Positions 54,902-64,000 of a stretch of 64,000 nucleotides of DNA are shown one piece after another. The stretch is from positions 24,122,237 to 24,186,236 of the forward strand of contig NC_079372.1 of the NCBI RefSeq assembly GCF_021018895.1, given 5' to 3'. The translations under genes and the position numbers were made by a program. The notes under the pieces are model-generated. The model saw only the letters and a program-made list of their open reading frames with translations, did no database searches and was not told where the DNA came from. Numbering within the stretch: position 1 is the first letter of the stretch; each line of letters opens with the position of its first letter. The DNA comes from Seriola aureovittata. Its lineage: Eukaryota; Chordata; Actinopteri; Carangiformes; Carangidae.

Positions 54902-55436
54902 TTATTCACTATGAAGAACAAAGTGCATGTTGTCTTACTTGTTGATGAATTCTGGAAATCCACCACTGATTCATTTGGATTTTAGTGAAATTTATTGAAT
55001 GCATAGTCTTCCATTTAAAGATAAATACATGACTGTTGTAATTAAGTGCGCGTGACTACGTTTATAGTCATTGGTTATACTCATATCTTCAAAAAGTCTA
55101 CTGAAGGTGGGATTCTTTAAAGAAGTTACCAAGCATTTTATGCAATTTGATATTTTTTCCAGAAATATTATGGAAATTGTAAAGAAAATTACAAACTCTT
55201 ACGAATGATAGTGGGAGTATTTTAAATTAGTGTTACTTTGTATGATCCCAAGATTGCAAATTCCTGGAAATGAATAAAAAGCATAATCTTATCCACAAAA
55301 TGCAACCCCAGATGTGACAATGGCTAAAGGAAAGCTCACAGTGTGCAAAATGTTGAGATGATTAGTTTAATAGAAATTATATTTTTCTTGATAAAGAGTA
55401 TATATTGTATCCATGTACGTGCAGAATACCAAGTCA
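54902..55436. other. Region after the distal poly(A) signal, nothing recognised
   Basis: About 530 bp of A/T-rich sequence without ORF, RNA gene or tandem structure, leading into the minisatellite. Confidence 0.4.
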
Positions 55437-58400
55437 AATTGTCAAAAAATGTCATAGTATAGTATGTCATAAAACGTCATAGTATAGTATGGCAAAAAAT
55501 TGCAAAAAAAGTCATACTATAGTATCGCATAAAATTGTTAAAAAAAGTCATACTATAGTATCGCAAAAAATGGCAAAAAACGTCATAGTATAGAATGGCA
55601 TAAAATTGTCAAAAACCGTCATAATAATAATATGGCACAAAAATGTCATAGTATAGTAAGGTATAATAATGTCAAAAAACGTCATAGCATAGTATGGCAT
55701 AAAACGTCATATTATAGTAAGGTATAATAATTTCAAAAAACGTCATAGCATAGTATGGCATAAAACGTCATAGTATAGTATGGCATAAAATGTCATCGTA
55801 ATGATATGTCAAAAAATTGTCAAAAAACATCGTAGTACAGTATTGCAAAATTGATTTGTTTTTTTTTTCATTTTTTGTGCCTTTATTTGACAGGATAGTA
55901 GAGAGAGACAGGAAATGGGGAGGCAGAGAGAGGGGGAATGACAGGCAGCAAAGGTTGTCCAATGTGGGACTTGAACCGGGGCCAACTGCAGCGAGGACAA
56001 TAACTGCTACATGTGGAGCGCCTGCTTAGACCATTACACCACACGACATCCCAGTTGGGCAAAATTGTGAAAAAACGTTATACTATAGTATGGCATAAAA
56101 ATGTCATAAAACGTCATGGTATAGTGTGGCAAAAAATGGCAAAAAACGTCATAGTATAGTATGGCATAAAATTGTCAAAAAACGTCATAGGATAGTATCG
56201 CATAAAATGTCATAGTATAGTATGGCATAAAACATCATAATATAATATGGCAAAAAATTTCAAAAAATGTCATACTATAGTATCGCATAAAATTGTTAAA
56301 AAACGTCATAGGATAGTATTGCATAAAACGTCATAGTATAGTATGGCAAAAAATTGCAAAAAAAGTCAAAGTATAGAATGGCATAAAATTGTCAAAAAAC
56401 GTCATAGTATAGTATGGCATAAAACATCATAATATAATATGGCAAAAAATGTCAAAAAACGTCATACTATAGTATCGCAAAAAATTGTTAAAAAAACGTC
56501 ATAGGATAGTATGGCATAAAACGTCATAATATAATATGTCAAAAAATTTCAAAAAATGTCATAGTAATAATATGGCATATAAATGTCAAAAAACATCATA
56601 GTATAGTATCTCATAAAACGTCATAGTATAAGATGGCAAAAAATGTCAAAAAACGTCATACTATAGTATGGCATAAAAATGTCAAAAAACGTCATAGTAT
56701 AGTATGGCATAAAATGTCATAGTATAGTAAGGTATAATAATGTCAAAAAACGTCATAGTATAGTATGGCATAAAAAATCATAATATAATATGGCAAAAAA
56801 TGTCAAAAAACGTCATAGTAATAATATGGCATAAAAATCTCAAAAAATATCATAGTATAGTATCTCATAAAACGTCATAGTATAATATGGCAAAAAAAGG
56901 CAAAAAAACGTCATAGTGTAGTATGTCAAAAAACGTCATAGTATAGTATGTCAAAAAATTTCAAAAAATGTCATAGTAATAATATGGCATATAAATGTCA
57001 AAAAACATCATAGTATGGTATGGCATAAAACGTCATAGTATAGTATGGCAAATAATGGCAAAAAAAGTCAAAGTATAGAATGGCATAAAATTGTCAAAAA
57101 ACGTCATAGTATAGTATGGCAAAAAATGTCATACTATAGTATGGCATAAAAATGTCAAAAAACGTCATACTATAGTATCGCAAAAAATTGTTAAAAAAAC
57201 GTCATAGGATAGTATGGCATAAAACGTCATAGTATAGTATGGCAAAAAATGGCAAAAAACGTCATAGTAATAATATGGCATAAAAGTGTCAAAAAACATC
57301 ATAGTATAGTATCTCATAAAACGTCATAGTATAATATGGCAAAAAAAGGCAAAAAAACGTCATAGTGTAGTATGGCAAAAAACGTCATAGTATAGTATGT
57401 CAAAAAACGTCATAGTATAGTATGTCAAAAAATTTCAAAAAATGTCATAGTAATAATATGGCATATAAATGTCAAAAAACATCATAGTATGGTATGGCAT
57501 AAAACGTCATAGTATAGTATGGCAAAAAATGGCAAAAAACGTCATAATAATATTATGGCATATAAATGTCAAAAAACATCATAGTATGGTATGGCATAAA
57601 ACGTCATAGTATAGTATGGCAAAAAATGGCAAAAAACGTCATAGTAATAATATGGCATAAAAATGTCAAAAAACATCATAGTATAGTATCTCATAAAACG
57701 TCATAGTATAATATGGCAAAAAAAGGCAAAAAAACGTCATAGTGTAGTATGTCAAAAAACGTCATAGTATAGTATGTCAAAAAATTTCAAAAAATGTCAT
57801 AGTAATAATATGGCATATAAATGTCAAAAAACATCATAGTATGGTATGGCATAAAACGTCATAGTATAGTATGGCAAAAAATTGCAAAAAAAGTCAGAGT
57901 ATAAAATGGCATAAAATTGTCAAAAAACGTCATAGTATAGTATGGCATAAAACATCATAATATAATATGGCAAAAAATTTCAAAAAATGTCATACTATAG
58001 TATCACATAAAATTGTTAAAAAACGTCATAGGATAGTATTGCATAAAACGTCATAGTATAGTATGGCAAAAAATTGCAAAAAAAGTCAAAGTATAGAATG
58101 GCATAAAATTGTCAAAAAACGTCATAGTATAGTATGGCATAAAACATCATAATATAATATGGCAAAAAATGTCAAAAAACGTCATACTATAGTATCGCAA
58201 AAAATTGTTAAAAAAACGTCATAGGCTAGTATGGCATAAAACGTCATAGTATAGTATGGCAAAAAATGTCAAAAAACATCATAGTATAGTATCTCATAAA
58301 ACGTCATAGTATAATATGGCAAAAAAAGGCAAAAAAACGTCATAGTGTAGTATGTCAAAAAACGTCATAGTATAGTATGTCAAAAAATGTCATAGTAATA

Positions 58401-61400
58401 ATATGGCATATAAATGTCAAAAAACATCATAGTATTGTATGGCATAAAACGTCATAGTATAGTATGGCAAGAAATGGCAAAAAACGTCATAGTATAGAAT
58501 GGCATAAAATTGTCAAAAAACGTCATAGGATAGTATGGCATAAAACGTTGTAGTATAGTATGGCAAAAAATTGCAAAAAAAGTCAAAGTATAGAATGGCA
58601 TAAAATTGTCAAAAAACGTCATAGTATAGTATGGCATAAAACATCATAATATAATATGGCAAAAAATGTCAAAAAACGTCATACTATAGTATCGCATAAA
58701 ATTGTTAAAAAACGTCATAGTATAGTGTGGCAAAAAATGTCAAAAAATGTCATAGTAATAATATGGCATAAAAATGTCAAAAAACGTCATAGTATAGTAT
58801 GGCAAGAAATGGCAAAAAAAGTCATAGTATAGTAAGGTATAATAATGTCAAAAAACGTCATAGTATAGTATGGCATAAAACATCATAATATAATATGGCA
58901 AAAAATGTCAAAAAACGTCATAGTAATAATATGGCATAAAAATCTCAAAAAATATCATAGTATAGTATCTCATAAAACGTCATAGTATAATATGGCAAAA
59001 AAAGGCAAAAAAACGTCATAGTGTAGTATGTCAAAAAACGTCATAGTATAGTATGTCAAAAAATTTCAAAAAATGTCATAGTAATAATATGGCATATAAA
59101 TGTCAAAAAACATCATAGTATGGTATGGCATAAAACGTAATAGTATAGTATGGCAAATAATGGCAAAAAAAGTCATAGTATAGAATGGCATAAAATTGTC
59201 AAAAAACGTCATAGTATAGTATGGCATAAAACGTTGTAGTATAGTATGGCAAAAAATTGCAAAAAAAGTCAAAGTATAGAATGGCATAAAATTGTCAAAA
59301 AACGTCATAGTATAGTATGGCATAAAACATCATAATATAATATGGCAAAAAATGTCAAAAAACGTCATACTATAGTATCGCATAAAATTGTTAAAAAACG
59401 TCATAGTATAGTGTGGCAAAAAATGTCAAAAAATGTCATAGTTTAGAATGGCATAAAAATGTCAAAAAACGTCATAGTATAGTATGGCATAAAATGTCAT
59501 AGTATAGTAAGGTATAATAATGTCAAAAAACGTCATAGTATAGTATGGCATAAAACATCATAATATAATATGGCAAAAAATGTCAAAAAACATCATAGTA
59601 ATAATATGGCATAAAAATCTCAAAAAATATCATAGTATAGTATCTCATAAAACGTCATAGTATAATATGGCAAAAAAAGGCAAAAAAACGTCATAGTGTA
59701 GTATGTCAAAAAACGTCATAGTATATAGTATGTCAAAAAATTTCAAAAAATGTCATAGTAATAATATGGCATATAAATGTCAAAAAACATCATAGTATGG
59801 TATGGCATAAAACGTAATAGTATAGTATGGCAAAAAATGGCAAAAAACGTCATAGTATAGAATGGCATAAAATTGTCAAAAAACGTCATAGTATAGTATG
59901 GCATAAAACATCATAATATAATATGGCAAAAAATGTCAAAAAACGTCATACTATAGTATCACAAAAAATTGTTAAAAAAACGTCATAGGATAGTATGGCA
60001 TAAAACGTCATAGTATAGTATGGCAAAAAATGGCAAAAAACGTCATAGTAATAATATGGCATAAAAATGTCAAAAAACATCATAGTATAGTATGGCATAA
60101 AAATCTCAAAAAATATCATAGTATAGTATGGCAAAAAAAGGCAAAAAACGTCATAGTGTAGTATGTCAAAAAACGTCATAGTATAGTATGTCAAAAAATT
60201 TCAAAAAATGTCATAGTAATAATATGGCATATAAATGTCAAAAAACATCATAGTATGGTATGGCATAAAACGTCATAGTATAGTATGGCAAAAAATGGCA
60301 AAAAACGTCATAGTAATAATATGGCATAAAAATGTCAAAAAACATCATAGTATAGTATCTCATAAAACGTCATAGTATAATATGGCAAAAAAAGGCAAAA
60401 AAACGTCATAGTGTAGTATGTCAAAAAACGTCATAGTATAGTATGTCAAAAAATTTCAAAAAACGTCATAGTATAGTAAGGCATAAAAATGTCAAAAAAC
60501 ATCATAGTATGGTATGGCATAAAACGTCATAGTATAGTATGGCAAAAAATGGCAAAAAACGTCATAGTAATAATATGGCATAAAAATGTCAAAAAACATC
60601 ATAGTATAGTATCTCATAAAACGTCATAGTATAATATGGCAAAAAAAGGCAAAAAAACGTCATAGTGTAGTATGTCAAAAAACGTCATAGTATAGAATGG
60701 CATAAAATTGTCAAAAAGCGTCATAGGATAGTATGGCATAAAAGGTCATAGTATAGTATGGCAAAAAATGGCAAAAAACGTCATAGTAATAATATGGCAT
60801 AAAAATGTCAAAAAACATCATAGTATAGTATCTCATAAAACGTCATAGTATAATATGGCAAAAAAAGGCAAAAAAACGTCATAGTGTAGTATGGCAAAAA
60901 ACGTCATAGTATAGTATGTCAAAAAATTTCAAAAAATGTCATAGTAATAATATGGCATATAAATGTCAAAAAACATCATAGTATGGTATGGCATAAAACG
61001 TCATAGTATAGTATGGCAAAAAATTGTGAAAAAGGTCAGAGTATAAAATGGCATAAAATTGTCAAAAAACGTCATAGTATAGTATGGCATAAAACATCAT
61101 AATATAATATGGCAAAAAATTTCAAAAAATGTCATACTATAGTATTGCATAAAATTGTCAAAAAACGTCATTGTATAGTATGGCATAAAACATCATAATA
61201 TAATATGGCAAAAAATGTCAAAAAACGTCATACTATAGTATCGCAAAAAATTGTTAAAAAAACGTCATAGGCTAGTATGGCATAACACGTCATAGTATAA
61301 TATGGCAAAAAATTGCAAAAAAACGTCATAGTGTAGTATGGCAAAAAACGTCATAGTATAGAATGGCATAAAATTGTCAAAAAGCGTCATAGGATAGTAT

Positions 61401-64000
61401 GGCATAAAACGTCATAGTATAGTATGGCAAAAAATTGCAAAAAAAGTCAAAGTATAGAATGGCATAAAATTGTCAAAAAACGTCATAGTATAGTATGGCA
61501 TAAAACATCATAATATAATATGGCAAAAAATGGCAAAAAACGTCATACTATAGTATTGCATAAAATTGTTAAAAAACGTCATAGGATAGTATGGCATAAA
61601 ACGTCATAGTATAGTATGGCAAAAATAGCAAAAAATGTCATAGTTTAGAATGGCATAAAAATGGCAAAAAACGTCATAGTATAGTATGGCATAAAATGTC
61701 ATAGTATAGTAAGGTATAATAATGTCAAAAAACGTCATAGTATAGTATGGCATAAAACATCATAATATAATATGGCAAAAAATGTCAAAAAACGTCATAG
61801 TAATAATATGGCATAAAAATGTCAAAAAATATCATAGTATAGTATCTCATAAAACGTCATACTATAATATGGCAAAAAAAGGCAAAAAAACGTCATAGTG
61901 TAGTATGTCAAAAAACGTCATAGTGTAGTATGTCAAAAAATGTCAAAAAATGTCATAGTAATAATATGGCATATAAATGTCAAAAAACATCATAGTATGG
62001 TATTGCATAAAACGTCATAGTATAGTATGGCAAAAAATGGCAAAAAAACGTCATAGTATAGAATGGCATAAAATTGTCATAAAACGTCATAGGATAGTAT
62101 GGCATAACACGTCATAGTATAATATGGCAAAAAATTTCAAAAAATGTCATACTATAGTATCGCATAAAATTGTTAAAAAACGTCATAGGATAGTATGGCA
62201 AAAAATTGCAAAAAAAGTCAGAGTATAAAATGGCATAAAATTGTCAAAAAACGTCATAGTATAGTATGGCATAAAACATCATAATATAATATGGCAAAAA
62301 ATGTCAAAAAACGTCATACTATAGTATCGCAAAAAATTGTTAAAAAAATGTCATAGGATAGTATGGCATAAAACGTCATAGTATAGTATGGCAAAAAATG
62401 GCAAAAAACGTCATAGTAATAATATGGCATAAAAATGTCAAAAAACATCATAGTATAGTATCTCATAAAACGTCATAGTATAATATGGCAAAAAAAGGCA
62501 AAAAAAACGTCATAGTGTAGTATGTCAAAAAACGTCATAGTAATAATATGGCATATAAATGTCAAAAAACATCATAGTATGGTATGGCATAAAACGTCAT
62601 AGTATAGTATGGCAAAAAATGGCAAAAAAAGTCAAAGTATAGAATGGCATAAAATTGTCAAAAAATGTCATAGTATAGTATGGCATAAAACATCATAATA
62701 TAATATGGCAAAAAATTTCAAAAAACGTCATACTTTAGTATCGCATAAAATTATTAAAAAACGTCATATGATAGTATTGCATAAAACGTCATAGTATAGT
62801 ATGGCAAAAAATGGCAAAAAACGTCATAGTATAGTATGGTATAAAATTGTCAAAAAAAGTCATAGGATAGTATGGCATAAAACGTCATAGTATAGTATGG
62901 CAAAAAATGGCAAAAAACGTCATACTATAGAATGGCATAAAATTGTCAAAAAACGTCATAGGATAGTATGACATAAAACGTCGTAGTATAGTATGGCAAA
63001 AAATTGCAAAAAAAGTCATAGTATAGAATGGCATAAAATTGTCAAAAAATGTCATAGTATAGTATGGCATAAAACGTCATAATATAATATGGCAAAAAAT
63101 GTCAAAAAACGTCATACTATAGTATCGCATAAAATTGTTAAAAAACGTCATAGGATAGTATGGCATAAAACGTCATAGTATAGTATGGCAAAAAATGGCA
63201 AAAAATTTCATAGTTTAGAATGGCATAAAAATGGCAAAAAACGTCATAGTATAGTATGGCATAAAATGTCATAGTATAGTTAGGTATAATAATGTCAAAA
63301 AACGTCATAGTATAGTATGGCATAAAACATCATAATATAATATGGCAAAAAATGTCAAAAAACGTCATAGTAATAATATGGCATAAAAATGTCAAAAAAT
63401 ATCATAGTATAGTATCTCATAAAACGTAATAGTATAATATGGCAAAAAAAGGCAAAAAAACGTCATAGTGTAGTATGTCAAAAAAACGTCATATTATAAT
63501 ATGGCAAAAAAAGGCAAAAAAAGTCATAGTATAGTATGTCAAAAAATGTCATAGTAATAATATGGCATATAAATGTCAAAAGACATCATAGTATGGTATG
63601 GCATAAAACGTCATAGTATAGTATGGCAAAAAATTGCAAAAAAAGTCAGAGTATAAATTGGCATAAAATTGTCAAAAAACGTCATAGTATAGTATGGCAT
63701 AAAACATCATAATATAATATGGCAAAAAATGTCAAAAAACGTCATACTATAGTATCGCATAAAATTGTTAAAAAACGTCATAGGATAGTATTGCAAAAAA
63801 CGTCATAGTATAGAATGGCACAAAATTGTCAAAAAACGTCAAAGGATAGTATGGCAAAATATTTCAAAAAAAGTCATAGTATAGTATGGCAAAATATTTC
63901 AAAAAAAGTCATAGTATAGTATGGCATAAAATTGTCAAAAAACGTCATAGTATAGTATGGCATAAAACATCATAATATAATATGGCAAAAAATGTCAAAA
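55437..64000. repeat. A/T-rich minisatellite (25- and 35-bp monomers), runs off window
   Basis: The core is gtcatagtatagtatggc followed either by ataaaac (25-bp form) or by aaaaaatgtcaaaaaac (35-bp form), repeated with variants (gtcatactatagtatcgc, gtcatagtaataatatggc, gtcatagtgtagtatgtc). Longer multi-monomer patterns recur; for instance segments starting tatctcataaaacgtcatag occur near 58289, 58966 and 59641, about 676 bp apart. The array spans over 8.5 kb, is interrupted once by a SINE and continues past the window end. Many monomers carry ACGTCA. There is no coding function. Confidence 0.93.
55854..56058 (-). mobile_element. tRNA-derived SINE inserted in the minisatellite
   Basis: Read on the minus strand, the head near 56050 has an A-box-like tggtgtaatggtctaagc and a B box ggttcaagtcc (complement of ggacttgaacc at 55968-55978). 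A body with ctctctctactatcctgtca follows, then an aataaaggca tail and an A-rich end. The direct repeat GCAAAATTG flanks it at 55845-55853 and 56059-56067, a clear 9-bp target duplication. It resembles an abundant teleost SINE whose 3' end reads cctgtcaaataaaggca. Confidence 0.88.

Noticed and set aside
58452..63323. Minus-strand frames reading MPYYTMTFFDNFMPFYTMTF in the satellite
   Set aside because: Pure translation of the minisatellite monomer; the frame breaks wherever monomer length changes and there is no gene context.

Overview
This is nuclear DNA from a ray-finned fish, most likely a percomorph-type teleost. One vertebrate gene with 49 recognisable exons and GT-AG introns runs almost the whole length on the + strand. 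The introns are full of long TG/AC microsatellites, and dispersed repeats of a kind common in teleosts, including a tRNA-derived SINE, are present. There is no bacterial gene organisation.

The gene is itpr3, the type 3 inositol 1,4,5-trisphosphate receptor, an IP3-gated calcium channel of the endoplasmic reticulum. The window opens in an intron. Exon 1 of the visible part (445-605) lies in the IP3-binding core, and the gene continues to its stop codon at 53361-53363. The 49 exons join in one open frame of 2275 codons, about residue 433 of the human type 3 protein to the C terminus. IP3-contacting residues, the six-helix channel, the GGGVGD selectivity filter, the CC/HH zinc site and the C-terminal coiled coil are all intact. 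The C-terminal sequence ([10 protein letters not shown], then GFVDVQ) distinguishes type 3 from types 1 and 2.

The striking feature is in two introns. Intron 8 (4710-12850) and intron 15 (16664-34964) are filled with head-to-tail units of about 605 bp, each normally carrying one 73-nt tRNA-Lys gene with anticodon UUU, all on the host gene's strand. I count 43 tRNA loci: 39 near full-length (about 23 identical on reading), three 5'-truncated or decayed, and one with a 6-bp internal deletion. Five isolated T-arm fragments are also present. The intron 15 array is homogeneous and built of higher-order blocks, some marked by four copies of a 246-bp inverted-repeat element. Its edges and the intron 8 array are more diverged. 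Most copies lack a T4 Pol III terminator nearby, and most units carry a strong-looking 3' splice-site sequence.

Between 37 and 53 kb the exons are dense, and many splice sites abut (TG)n or (AC)n tracts. After the 3' UTR (53364 to about 54.9 kb), an A/T-rich minisatellite of 25- and 35-bp monomers fills about 55.44-64.0 kb and leaves the window. It is interrupted once by a minus-strand SINE with a clean 9-bp target duplication.
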